From a virus: DNA of 53,013 bases. Position 1 is the first letter of the stretch, and every line of letters begins with the position of its first letter. The position numbers were made by a program, and so were the translations under genes. Shown here piece after piece: positions 39,552 through 47,223 of the stretch. Under the pieces are notes generated by a model, which did not search any database, had not been told where the DNA came from, and worked only from the letters and a program-made list of their open reading frames with translations. The stretch lies in IMG/VR virus record IMGVR_UViG_3300032086_003020, positions 1 through 53,013 of that record. One strand, given 5' to 3'.

Positions 39552-39707
39552 ATGGCAAACTCACCAGTCGATAAAGGTAATGCATTTATTGAATCTGGAA
39601 TGACTTTAATTACTGAACATGCATCGGATAGATATTTAAAAAAAATAAATAGAGATGCCTCGTCTTCTACTCAATGCTCGGAAACAAATCTAAAGCAAAG
39701 GAAGTAG
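39552..39707 (+). CDS. small hypothetical protein, 51 aa
   Basis: MANSPVDKGNAFIESGMTLI and on. GGAG four bases upstream supports the start. Its C-terminus overlaps the next gene in a different frame, and the overlapping part looks less protein-like, so its length may be conserved only at the N-terminal end. Confidence 0.5.
   Translation: MANSPVDKGNAFIESGMTLITEHASDRYLKKINRDASSSTQCSETNLKQRK
39644..39651 (+). promoter_or_regulatory. possible late promoter (AATAAATA)
   Basis: AATAAATA, 22 bases before the holin-like gene, inside the preceding small frame. Confidence 0.45.
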
Positions 39708-39997
39708 AAGAGAAAGAAGACCATCATGAAGATAAGAGTGAAGTCCTTGGTAATCTAGTGAAAGTTGTCGTACTTATTTGGTCCGCATCTCTTCTTACGT
39801 TTTCCTACGTTCGTCTACCAAATGGTCAGAAGATTCTTGACTTCGACCCTACCTTCATTGCATCAGTATTCTCTGGATCTTTAGCTGCGTTTGGACTTTC
39901 TCCTGCCAAGAATGGTGGTGGAAATGGACAAGCAAAAGCAGTAGCAAGAAAAGAAGGAGAACTCCCAGTACAATCTGCTATTGAACCTAAGAAGTAA
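39674..39997 (+). CDS. two-helix membrane protein, possible holin, 107 aa
   Basis: A charged N-terminus (KSKAKEVEEKEDHHEDK) is followed by two hydrophobic helices (about 27-46, VKVVVLIWSASLLTFSYV; about 60-77, FIASVFSGSLAAFGL), then a basic/Gly tail. Two helices and dual charged ends are holin-like, but no family match is visible. It would work with the exported lysozyme-like protein at 35419. Confidence 0.62.
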   Translation: MLGNKSKAKEVEEKEDHHEDKSEVLGNLVKVVVLIWSASLLTFSYVRLPNGQKILDFDPTFIASVFSGSLAAFGLSPAKNGGGNGQAKAVARKEGELPVQSAIEPKK

Positions 39998-40003
39998 TTA
40001 ACA

Positions 40004-40213
40004 TTGTATCAAGAACCACACCTTCAAAAGAAATCAGACGAATGTGCTGAACTTTGGAGGGAGTGGTTTTCTTTGTTTCAGACAAGGGATCATAATGATC
40101 CAGAAAGAAAAGAATTAAGAAAAAAATGGTGTAAATGTTGTGAGGAATTTGGTGAGATGGTAAGTCAGGAAGTCAAGACAAATCCACGTTACATAGGACA
40201 CAAGTTACCATAG
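40004..40213 (+). CDS. hypothetical protein, 69 aa
   Basis: Starts at a TTG, there being no nearby ATG. Highly charged helical protein (DERKELRKKWCKCCEEFGEM-like region) with cysteine-rich KWCKCCEEF. Unrecognised; the unusual start lowers confidence. Confidence 0.55.
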   Translation: MYQEPHLQKKSDECAELWREWFSLFQTRDHNDPERKELRKKWCKCCEEFGEMVSQEVKTNPRYIGHKLP

Positions 40214-40235
40214 ATAGTGTAGTCGCATACAAGAA

Positions 40236-40559
40236 ATGAAGGTTTTCTTTGCGTTTTTAGCTACACTATTTTTGGCACTGCCTGCATGGGCTGTTGACGT
40301 TCAAATGGGTGCCAACGGCAATTTGGTTTTTGATCCTGCTGAAGTCACTATTAATGCTGGTGATTCAGTCCATTTTGTTAATAATATGCTTCCTCCTCAT
40401 AATGTCGTTGTAGAGGATCATCCAGAACTAAGTCATGAAGATCTAGCAATGTTACCAGGTGAAGACTTTGAAGTTGCATTTCCAGAAGCAGGTGACTACA
40501 CTTATTGGTGTGGTCCACATAAGGGTGCTGGCATGATCGGAACTGTTCATGTCGAATGA
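40236..40559 (+). CDS. petE: plastocyanin
   Basis: 107 residues with a signal peptide (MKVFFAFLATLFLALPAWA) for the thylakoid lumen. Copper ligands are all present: H55 (PPHNVVV), C92, H95 and M100 (YWCGPHKGAGM). It carries electrons from cytochrome b6f to photosystem I. In a phage it probably sustains electron flow late in infection. The next genes encode a small membrane protein and PTOX. Confidence 0.97.
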   Translation: MKVFFAFLATLFLALPAWAVDVQMGANGNLVFDPAEVTINAGDSVHFVNNMLPPHNVVVEDHPELSHEDLAMLPGEDFEVAFPEAGDYTYWCGPHKGAGMIGTVHVE

Positions 40560-40683
40560 GCATCATGGTGAACCAAATGGTGAAGATAGTATTCCTATGT
40601 GGGTCTATATGACAGGTGTAGGACTTTTACTTTTCACCATTCTTTGTTTCTGTATAATGTTAGCAGGGATGGTTTTCATATGA
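40549..40683 (+). CDS. small membrane protein, 44 aa
   Basis: MSNEHHGEPNGEDSIPMWVY then MTGVGLLLFTILCFCIMLAG. A polar N-terminus and one membrane helix. It overlaps petE by 11 bases and its stop overlaps the PTOX ATG, linking the two by translation. Not identified; could stabilise PTOX or plastocyanin docking. Confidence 0.65.
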   Translation: MSNEHHGEPNGEDSIPMWVYMTGVGLLLFTILCFCIMLAGMVFI

Positions 40684-41180
40684 AAAAATTCAACGAACTA
40701 ATTCTATCTGTTACTATCGCAATTATTGATTTCCTTTATCGTGGCAGAGACTATCAAAGATTCTGGGTGCTTGAGGAGATTGCTCGGGCACCCTATTTTG
40801 CTTTTTTGAGTGTCTTACATTTAAGAGAGTCTTTAGGATTGCGTGGTCCAGAACACCTATACTTGATGAAAGAGCACTTCGCACAATCAGTCAATGAAAC
40901 AGAACATCTGGAGTACATGGAATCTAGGGGCGGTAATACTTATTGGATTGATCGTTTTTTTGCCAGACACCTCGTCCTTGTCTATTATTGGATCAACGTG
41001 GTTTATTATTGGATATCTCCTCGCAATGCTTACCACCTCTCCTACGAAGTAGAAGTACATGCAGCAACTACATATGCTAAGTATCTTGCAATCAATGGAC
41101 CAGATGAAAAGATTCTTGAGATTCTAAATGATGAATTGGCACATGGTCATGAATTACAAAAAGCAATGGAGATGATTTGA
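40680..41180 (+). CDS. ptox: plastoquinol terminal oxidase (PTOX)
   Basis: 166 residues, starting at ATG 40680 rather than the upstream in-frame codons. Di-iron ligand motifs are LEEIARAPYF (about 33-42), NETEHLEYM (about 80-88), YEVEVHAATTYAKY and LAHGHEL, as in alternative oxidases. It reduces oxygen to water with electrons from plastoquinol, relieving over-reduction around photosystem II. Full-size for cyanophage PTOX. Confidence 0.93.
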   Translation: MKKFNELILSVTIAIIDFLYRGRDYQRFWVLEEIARAPYFAFLSVLHLRESLGLRGPEHLYLMKEHFAQSVNETEHLEYMESRGGNTYWIDRFFARHLVLVYYWINVVYYWISPRNAYHLSYEVEVHAATTYAKYLAINGPDEKILEILNDELAHGHELQKAMEMI

Positions 41181-41401
41181 TGTTCAAAAAATGGGGAAAA
41201 GATGTTGATCCAATTGAATATGTCACAAAAGATGAAGTGCAGGAGATGATTGATGATGCCATACGAAAGCATAATCGTAATGCTTCAATTATCAGTTTCT
41301 GTGTTGGTTGGGTTGTTCTTGCACTTTTTGCTGAGGGTCTGCTTCGACTTATTGGAGTAATTGATCCAGTCTTTCCATGGTTAAAACTAAGTTTAAATTA
41401 G
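41180..41401 (+). CDS. small membrane protein, 73 aa
   Basis: Charged N-terminus (MFKKWGKDVDPIEYVTKDEV) and one hydrophobic helix (about 36-60, IISFCVGWVVLALFAEGLL). ATG overlaps the PTOX stop. Probably membrane-bound in the same operon; function unknown. Confidence 0.72.
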   Translation: MFKKWGKDVDPIEYVTKDEVQEMIDDAIRKHNRNASIISFCVGWVVLALFAEGLLRLIGVIDPVFPWLKLSLN

Positions 41402-41408
41402 GAGGAAT

Positions 41409-42434
41409 ATGAAAGTAGGACTAATCGGACTCGGCAGGATGGGAGAGGGTATGTCCCGTCGCATGATTGCCAGAGGAAACATCGAAGTATGGGGATACAG
41501 AAACAACTATGCAAAAGCTGAAGAACAATATGAGAAGGGTTATATTAGTGGATGTACCACTTCTCTGGAAAGCCTTGTTCAAGTAGTTAAAGATAAAGGA
41601 CAACCAGGAATTTTTATGATGGTTGTTCCTGCCGAAACTGTGGAGGAAACACTTAATGACTTACTACGATATTGTAGTGAAGGGGACATTATTATTGATC
41701 ATGGCAATTCCAATTTTAAAGACAGTAGACGCAGGGCAGAAAGGTTGTCTAAACTTGGCATCCAATATCTTGACTGTGGTACTAGTGGTGGTGTTTATGG
41801 TCTGGACCGTGGATACTGTCTTATGGTTGGGGGCGGAAATACTGCAGTCTCCATTTGTAAACCAATTTTTGACGCACTCTCCCCAGGAGTTGCTGCCGCC
41901 GAACGTACACAACCTGACTCATACCATACTCCAGCAGAGTTAGGATGGTTGCATTGTGGTGGACCAGGTGCTGGACATTTTGTGAAGATGGTCCATAATG
42001 GTATTGAGTATGGTATAATGCAGGCATATGCTGAAGGATTTAATATTCTCCATGAAGCAAATGCTGGATCAAAATATGTCAAAGCAGGAGATGCAGAAGT
42101 TGCCCCAATGGACAACCCTGCCGATTATCAATATGATATTGATGTTGCTGAAGTGGCTGAGTTATGGCGTCGTGGTTCTGTTGTTGGTAGTTGGTTACTC
42201 GATCTTACCGCTGATGTTCTACGGAACGATCGAGAGCTTAGCAAATTCGATGGAGGAGTATCAGACTCTGGTGAGGGTCGTTGGACGGTTCATGCTGCTG
42301 TGGATCTTGGTGTACCCGCTCCTGTCATCAGCACTGCGTTGTATGAACGTTTTAATTCACGCAATCTTGGTGCTTTCGCGTCCAAGGTTCTGAATGGAAT
42401 GAGGTACATGTTTGGTGGTCATCATGTTCGGTGA
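41409..42434 (+). CDS. gnd: 6-phosphogluconate dehydrogenase (decarboxylating)
   Basis: 341 residues of the short GndA-like form. NADP fold MKVGLIGLGRMGEGMSRRM, the 6PGDH signature (IDHGNSNFKDSRRRAE) and catalytic GGPGAGHFVKMVHNGIEYG (with Lys). It makes ribulose-5-phosphate and NADPH. AGGAGG lies five bases before the ATG. Its end overlaps a small frame that bridges to zwf. Known cyanophage carbon-diversion gene. Confidence 0.96.
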   Translation: MKVGLIGLGRMGEGMSRRMIARGNIEVWGYRNNYAKAEEQYEKGYISGCTTSLESLVQVVKDKGQPGIFMMVVPAETVEETLNDLLRYCSEGDIIIDHGNSNFKDSRRRAERLSKLGIQYLDCGTSGGVYGLDRGYCLMVGGGNTAVSICKPIFDALSPGVAAAERTQPDSYHTPAELGWLHCGGPGAGHFVKMVHNGIEYGIMQAYAEGFNILHEANAGSKYVKAGDAEVAPMDNPADYQYDIDVAEVAELWRRGSVVGSWLLDLTADVLRNDRELSKFDGGVSDSGEGRWTVHAAVDLGVPAPVISTALYERFNSRNLGAFASKVLNGMRYMFGGHHVR

Positions 42435-42552
42435 AATACTTAAATGGATTGCGATACCCTTTGTATTATCCACGATATATTTCGGGATACGAAAAGGTGA
42501 GAATAACTACTACGAAACAGATAAGTACGATGGAAACGGAACCGCTCACTAG
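42424..42552 (+). CDS. small membrane protein bridging gnd and zwf, 42 aa
   Basis: MFGEILKWIAIPFVLSTIYF then GIRKGENNYYETDKYDGNGT. One hydrophobic helix. It overlaps gnd by 11 bases and the zwf ATG by 23. Its position argues for coupled expression, perhaps a membrane tether, but no identity is visible. Confidence 0.6.
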   Translation: MFGEILKWIAIPFVLSTIYFGIRKGENNYYETDKYDGNGTAH

Positions 42553-43876
42553 AGGCATAGTAATCTTCGGTGCTACTGGAGATCTATGTAAACGAAAACT
42601 TATTCCTGCACTTTATAAACTTTGGGAAAAAGAACTTCTTCCAAGCAATTTTTTAATTACTGGTGCTGCTAGAAGAGATATTGGAAGACAAATTTGGTTA
42701 GATGATATTCAAGGTTACGGAGAATATCCAGAAGAGTTTACTCATCAACTTGACTATGTTTCTTGTGATCTATCATCTCAAGAAAGTTTAAGTAAACTTC
42801 CAGATACCGACGACACAACTTATTTCTTATCTGTCCCACCAGAGAGGTACGAAAATGCCATCTTCAATCTCAAAGGATCAGGACTCCTCGACGATCCAGA
42901 AACCTCCCGTGTTGTTATTGAAAAACCCTTTGGGTACGATCTTAAATCTGCTAATCATTTACAGTTTGTGGTGGGGAGAAATTTACGCGAGAAGCAGGTT
43001 TATCGCATTGACCATTATCTTGGTAAAGATACTGTTAATAATATCCTTGCCACTCGGTTTGGGAATATTCTTCTTGAACCACTTTGGAATCGAGAGTACA
43101 TAGAGGAAGTTCAAATCTTTGCAACTGAAACAATTGGATGCGGAGGTCGTTCTCAATACTATGAAGGTGCAGGTGTCGTAAGAGATATGCTTCAGAACCA
43201 TATGCTTCAGGTTCTTGCATTGATTACAATGGAGGCACCTTGTCGTATGGATGCCAAAGAGATTCGTAGAGAAAAAGTTAAAGTTTTATCTGCAACTAGA
43301 CTCGGTAAGAAACTTGTTACTGGTCAGTATGAAGGATATCGTGATGAGCAAGGTGTGGGTCCAGAGTCAATGACTCAGACATTTGTTGCTGGTGATCTTT
43401 ACGTTGATAACTGGAGATGGAAAGGTGTACCATTCCACTTCATGACAGGTAAGAAGATGCCCTATGGTTGCGTAGAGGTTGTTATCAAACTCAAGGAACC
43501 ACCACTCAGTCTGTTTGAAGGTGAAACAAATGATCGTATTGTAATTAGACTTCAACCACATGCTCATCTTGATATTCAGATTGATGTGAAGTCTCCTGGA
43601 CTTGGTGATCGGGTTGAGTTGGCAACTCTTACTCATCGTTATCCTGATTGGTTAGGTGTTGATGGTTATGAGAAACTTCTTTATGATGCTATCAATGATG
43701 ATCAATCACATTTCGTTCACTCTGAAGAAGTGTTAGAATCTTGGAGGATTGTAGATGATCTTCTGTGTACTGGTGATAAGTGCCCAATTCGCACTGCTCC
43801 TTATATCTACAAAGAAAAAACCTGGGGACCAGAACACAAAACACAATTAATAACTAATTGGGATTATCCATCATGA
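42530..43876 (+). CDS. zwf: glucose-6-phosphate 1-dehydrogenase
   Basis: 448 residues starting METEPLTRGIVIFGATGDLC, which contains the NADP-binding GATGDLCKR. The catalytic RIDHYLGKDTVNNILATRF (about 160-178) matches the family. Earlier in-frame codons from 42431 lie inside gnd/small-gene sequence and are not used. It oxidises glucose-6-phosphate, supplying NADPH with Gnd. Slightly shorter than bacterial Zwf (about 490-510). Confidence 0.96.
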   Translation: METEPLTRGIVIFGATGDLCKRKLIPALYKLWEKELLPSNFLITGAARRDIGRQIWLDDIQGYGEYPEEFTHQLDYVSCDLSSQESLSKLPDTDDTTYFLSVPPERYENAIFNLKGSGLLDDPETSRVVIEKPFGYDLKSANHLQFVVGRNLREKQVYRIDHYLGKDTVNNILATRFGNILLEPLWNREYIEEVQIFATETIGCGGRSQYYEGAGVVRDMLQNHMLQVLALITMEAPCRMDAKEIRREKVKVLSATRLGKKLVTGQYEGYRDEQGVGPESMTQTFVAGDLYVDNWRWKGVPFHFMTGKKMPYGCVEVVIKLKEPPLSLFEGETNDRIVIRLQPHAHLDIQIDVKSPGLGDRVELATLTHRYPDWLGVDGYEKLLYDAINDDQSHFVHSEEVLESWRIVDDLLCTGDKCPIRTAPYIYKEKTWGPEHKTQLITNWDYPS

Positions 43877-43956
43877 GTATACTATTTGTAATCTTTTTTA
43901 TGGGACTAATTACTGCAGGAATGCAACTAACATGGCCAGGTAGGTATCGATCATGA
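43873..43956 (+). CDS. tiny membrane protein, 27 aa
   Basis: MSILFVIFFMGLITAGMQLT plus WPGRYRS. One membrane helix; ATG overlaps the zwf stop and its own stop overlaps the next ATG. Unknown function, similar in form to other tiny genes nearby. Confidence 0.6.
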   Translation: MSILFVIFFMGLITAGMQLTWPGRYRS

Positions 43957-44102
43957 TTTTATTCATTCGTCATGTAATGCAAACTCCTTGGTGCTTAGGT
44001 GTCATGGGTTTATTTTTAGTTGGAGTACCTATTTTAGGTATGCATCTTGTCCATAAATATGGATGGGAACACTGGGAACCTTTTACGAGGAAACACAAAT
44101 GA
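43953..44102 (+). CDS. small membrane protein, 49 aa
   Basis: MILFIRHVMQTPWCLGVMGL and a second hydrophobic stretch (FLVGVPILGMHLV), ending EHWEPFTRKHK. Coupled by ATGA overlaps on both sides. Not identified. Confidence 0.62.
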   Translation: MILFIRHVMQTPWCLGVMGLFLVGVPILGMHLVHKYGWEHWEPFTRKHK

Positions 44103-44308
44103 ACCCTATAATTTTAATCGGTTGTTTTACACCACTGGTTTTAATTTTTATAATTATGAAACTGTCAGTTTGGATTGCCGCAGTTAATGCTGAGTCGGAT
44201 TATGTCAGAAAAGAACCTCTACGACAACGAGGACCCTACTTGGCGGATGCATATGCAGACGTTGATGATGAGGAAGAAGAATATGGAGATCGCACAGACT
44301 ATCGATGA
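44099..44308 (+). CDS. small membrane protein, 69 aa
   Basis: MNPIILIGCFTPLVLIFIIM as an N-terminal helix, then a polar acidic tail (DADVDDEEEEYG-like). ATG 44099 overlaps the preceding stop. Unknown; forms a chain of single-helix proteins after zwf. Confidence 0.68.
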   Translation: MNPIILIGCFTPLVLIFIIMKLSVWIAAVNAESDYVRKEPLRQRGPYLADAYADVDDEEEEYGDRTDYR

Positions 44309-44429
44309 AGCATTGTTCAGATATTATTCTGAACAAGGTAAACCAGTTCCTCGATGGAAATTAAAAAAAGATCCAGATTGGTGGAGTAAATACCTAGATA
44401 GTTTAGGTATAGATCCAAAGAATCCGTGA
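44283..44429 (+). CDS. small hypothetical protein, 48 aa
   Basis: MEIAQTIDEALFRYYSEQGK and KDPDWWSKYLDSLGIDPK. AGGAAG upstream supports ATG 44283; a longer frame beginning at 44202 (MSEKNLYDNEDPTW) overlaps the previous gene more heavily and is the alternative. Overlaps the next GTG by four bases. Confidence 0.65.
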   Translation: MEIAQTIDEALFRYYSEQGKPVPRWKLKKDPDWWSKYLDSLGIDPKNP

Positions 44430-44638
44430 ACCTAATCCTTAAACCATTAGAAGATATTAATAACCCAACATGGAGTGTCATCATTAGTTTGGTGATGCTC
44501 CTTTTTGGTGTGGCATACTACATATATACAGTAATGAAACTTGCATATCAGGAGTTAGAAGAAGATGGGAGCAATGACACCCCCGAGTCGGAAGAGTTGT
44601 TACAACTTCCGAGTGATCGAGATCAACAGAGTTCTTGA
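44426..44638 (+). CDS. small membrane protein, 70 aa
   Basis: GTG start. One hydrophobic helix (about 17-36, WSVIISLVMLLFGVAYYIYT) and an acidic, Gln-rich end. It overlaps the SNase gene by 74 bases in another frame, so either its end or the SNase start is uncertain. Function unknown. Confidence 0.62.
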   Translation: MNLILKPLEDINNPTWSVIISLVMLLFGVAYYIYTVMKLAYQELEEDGSNDTPESEELLQLPSDRDQQSS

Positions 44639-45026
44639 TGGTGATACGATCGACGTGACTATTGATTTGGGATTTGATCTTTATAAGAAAGAGAGAGTTC
44701 GTGTTGCGGGTGTAGATACTCCAGAAAAACGTACAAGAGATCTAGAGGAGAAAGCACTTGGATACGACGCAACCAACTGGCTCAAAGAGAAACTGGAGGG
44801 TGCTATTTCTGGTGATGATGACCTTGTTATTAGGACTGAACTTGTTGGTGGCGTTGGGAAATATGGGCGTCTTCTTGGTTGGTTATACATTGGGGACGCA
44901 GAGTTGTCCCTTAACGAACAAATGATCACCGAAGGATATGCCTGGGCATATGATGGTGGAACTAAACAAAAGAATTTTGAAGAACTAAGAGAAATCCGTA
45001 GAGCACACGGGACACTTGTTGAATGA
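44565..45026 (+). CDS. staphylococcal-nuclease homologue (SNase)
   Basis: 153 residues of the thermonuclease family. NRVLDGDTIDVTIDLGF (about 21-37) and VRVAGVDTPEKRTRDLEEK (about 46-64) contain the Asp/Arg/Glu active-site arrangement, and KYGRLLGWLYI the second Arg. No signal peptide is seen, so it probably acts in the cytoplasm, perhaps on host DNA or RNA. Ends by overlapping the next ATG. Confidence 0.9.
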   Translation: MGAMTPPSRKSCYNFRVIEINRVLDGDTIDVTIDLGFDLYKKERVRVAGVDTPEKRTRDLEEKALGYDATNWLKEKLEGAISGDDDLVIRTELVGGVGKYGRLLGWLYIGDAELSLNEQMITEGYAWAYDGGTKQKNFEELREIRRAHGTLVE

Positions 45027-45799
45027 GAGTATTAAGTATTGATCTAGATTACTGCATGGATTCATGCTTGGATATGATTGATAATCAGGCAACTAATCCT
45101 TGGGTTGATGAAAATCCAGTAACAAGATGGAAAGCATTTGAAGAATTTTCTATGATTCCTGATCGGTCTATTTTTATTGATCAGGATAAAGTTGATTATT
45201 GCTTTGATGTTTATACAAAGGCACTAAAGCATTGTAATAATGTCATATTTGCATATGATCATGATGCTATTTTGTATCGTTTAGAGATGGACGATGCTCA
45301 TGATTTGGAAATTGTTAATATTGATTATCATAATGATATATTGAACGGAACCCCATACTGCGAATTTAGTCATTTATTTGGTGATGATGTAGTAAATACA
45401 TTAGAATATGAGTATCAAACTTTTCAACACGGTAGAGTGATGGAAGGTAATTGGGTTGGATGGTTGGAATGGAAAAATAAACTCAAGAATTATACATGGA
45501 TTCATGGTGTAAGAAGTCTTGGTTCAGGTAAATCATGTGCAGTATATAAAGAATTTTTGGAAGATAAGTTTAATTATTTTCTAAAAGAAAATTATAAGTT
45601 TGATAATTTTAAATTTGATTTTATATTTGTCTGCTTATCTCCAAATTATATTCCTCCAAAATTTTGGCATCATTTCACAACTTATATGAGTGAATATGAA
45701 AAAGTGACAGGAAAAACATACAAACTTATCAATCGTAAGTATGAAATAGATGCCAGATATACTGAATTGCATAAATACACATTGCCACGCAAAAGGTAA
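45023..45799 (+). CDS. UPF0489/arginase-fold-like protein, 258 aa
   Basis: Begins MRVLSIDLDYCMDSCLDMID. The segments FAYDHDAILYRL and VNIDYHNDIL recall the metal-binding D-x-H-x-D motifs of the arginase/UPF0489 group. A weak, distant resemblance; a metal-dependent hydrolase is possible. The coding region is AT-rich with many Asn/Tyr/Phe codons, unlike its neighbours, which may mean recent acquisition. Confidence 0.6.
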   Translation: MRVLSIDLDYCMDSCLDMIDNQATNPWVDENPVTRWKAFEEFSMIPDRSIFIDQDKVDYCFDVYTKALKHCNNVIFAYDHDAILYRLEMDDAHDLEIVNIDYHNDILNGTPYCEFSHLFGDDVVNTLEYEYQTFQHGRVMEGNWVGWLEWKNKLKNYTWIHGVRSLGSGKSCAVYKEFLEDKFNYFLKENYKFDNFKFDFIFVCLSPNYIPPKFWHHFTTYMSEYEKVTGKTYKLINRKYEIDARYTELHKYTLPRKR

Positions 45800-46081
45800 A
45801 TGCAGAAATTAGTCAACGTAATCGCATTACTTTCAGGTCTAGTATCACTTTCTGTAGTTGGTACTGCGGGATATCTTTACCTCAATAAGGATGCACTTAT
45901 AGAAGATGCGAGAGTAAAGGCAACAGCAGCAGTTACAGAAGCAATTACAGAAGCACTTCCTGGTATGTTAGATGCAGCAATGCCTGAAATGCCAGAACTT
46001 CCTAGTGTAACTGGTGGAGTTGTTAATGAATCCTCACAACCATCTTTACCAAATGTAACAGGAGGAGCAGTTCCTTTCTGA
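45800..46081 (+). CDS. exported or membrane-anchored small protein, 93 aa
   Basis: N-terminal hydrophobic segment (MQKLVNVIALLSGLVSLSVV), an Ala-rich helix, then two copies of a short repeat (LPSVTGG, LPNVTGG) in a Pro-rich tail. Similar small proteins occur in T4-like cyanophages. It begins right after the preceding stop. Confidence 0.7.
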   Translation: MQKLVNVIALLSGLVSLSVVGTAGYLYLNKDALIEDARVKATAAVTEAITEALPGMLDAAMPEMPELPSVTGGVVNESSQPSLPNVTGGAVPF

Positions 46082-46124
46082 GAATTTGCTAAGTTTTGTT
46101 AAATAATAAAAACTGGAGGTCATT

Positions 46125-46241
46125 ATGGCTCAATCAACTTATCGCAAGAAAGTAAAGAAAGATGCTTCAGATCAATTTTTTCTTTACGTTGCATTTCATT
46201 CTGCTTGGACTGCCGTTGTAAATTTCTTTCAATATGATTGA
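46125..46241 (+). CDS. small hypothetical protein, 38 aa
   Basis: MAQSTYRKKVKKDASDQFFL then YVAFHSAWTAVVNFFQYD. Strong CTGGAGG ribosome site and TGATG overlap with the next gene support expression. Function unknown. Confidence 0.68.
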   Translation: MAQSTYRKKVKKDASDQFFLYVAFHSAWTAVVNFFQYD

Positions 46242-47032
46242 TGGAAATACCTAACATTGGTACGAGGAATATTCAGATAAGAGAATTGAATATTCCTCCA
46301 GTTATAAATGCTCTTGAAAACACTTCTCAAAGTATTCCATATGCACCTCCAGTAGTAGTGAACATTGGTGTTCCTATTGTTGATGTTCCTGGATGTGTTG
46401 AAGCACATGAGAGTAATAATAAATCTAAGACTGTAGGCCAAGATGACAGTAAAGGATTGATTACTTATTGTGATGCTGGTATTCCTAGTTACAATCCTAT
46501 TAATTTTGAACCTGAACAGATAATTCCTACTGCTCCTGCTGGAGTTGATACTAGAGAAAAAGAAGAGAAACCAAAACCACCTGGGCAAGTAGAACTTCCA
46601 CAACCAGCACCACCTACGACTGTCAAGATTAATTGTCCTACAGCAGCACAGAATGCCAAGGAACCTGTAGGAACATACATCGAAGGTTTTAGGAAAAAAG
46701 TTACTGAATATAAATTGGTTGGTAATGAGTGTGTTCAGATTACAGAGAAAGTCCCACTACCAGAGCAAGTGGTAGCAGGACTTCCTAGTGCTGGAATGGT
46801 GATGACAACTGGTGGAGTTGCTGTTATTGCTACAACTTCAGCACTTATGGCAAAACCGTTAGCAGACTTACTATTGAAAGTAGTCAAACCAACGGTTAAG
46901 AAAGTTGTGAAAAAAATTGCTAAGATTAGAGGAAAACAACCTATTATATTATCTACTTCTGAACGTAGGAACGAACAGAGAGATAGAAATCATGCCATAA
47001 TGGCAATACGACAAACTTTGAAAAGAAAATGA
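46241..47032 (+). CDS. probable virion protein with membrane segment, 263 aa
   Basis: Pro-rich extended N-terminal half (PPVVVNIGVPIVDVPGCVEA), a Lys/Pro linker, then a Cys-containing globular part, one hydrophobic helix (about 197-217, MVMTTGGVAVIATTSALMA) and a strongly basic tail (VVKPTVKKVVKKIAKIRGK). The type is common in T4-like cyanophages and may be a structural protein. No enzyme signature. Confidence 0.7.
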   Translation: MEIPNIGTRNIQIRELNIPPVINALENTSQSIPYAPPVVVNIGVPIVDVPGCVEAHESNNKSKTVGQDDSKGLITYCDAGIPSYNPINFEPEQIIPTAPAGVDTREKEEKPKPPGQVELPQPAPPTTVKINCPTAAQNAKEPVGTYIEGFRKKVTEYKLVGNECVQITEKVPLPEQVVAGLPSAGMVMTTGGVAVIATTSALMAKPLADLLLKVVKPTVKKVVKKIAKIRGKQPIILSTSERRNEQRDRNHAIMAIRQTLKRK

Positions 47033-47223
47033 CAATACCAATTTATGTAGAAGAACCTATCACTTGGGAAAAAATTCAAGTACCGTATGAAGTTGTAGAA
47101 TATTGTAAAAAATTTACTAGACTAGATCCTTATAACGTAGAAAGTAGTATTGAAGATTTGAGGTTAACAGATTGTTATTGGATGAATATGGGATATTATG
47201 ATATTAATCCTGTGTTTGAATAG
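47029..47223 (+). CDS. hypothetical protein, 64 aa
   Basis: MTIPIYVEEPITWEKIQVPY and DLRLTDCYWMNMGYYDIN. Four-base overlap with the previous gene. Its last 20 bases run into the end of the minus-strand gene, a convergent antisense overlap. Unknown. Confidence 0.65.
   Translation: MTIPIYVEEPITWEKIQVPYEVVEYCKKFTRLDPYNVESSIEDLRLTDCYWMNMGYYDINPVFE

Noticed and set aside
46229-46603. 124-residue minus-strand frame rich in Asn, Ile and Arg
   Set aside because: Opposite the 46241 gene; composition is that of the complement of Pro/Val-rich coding sequence.
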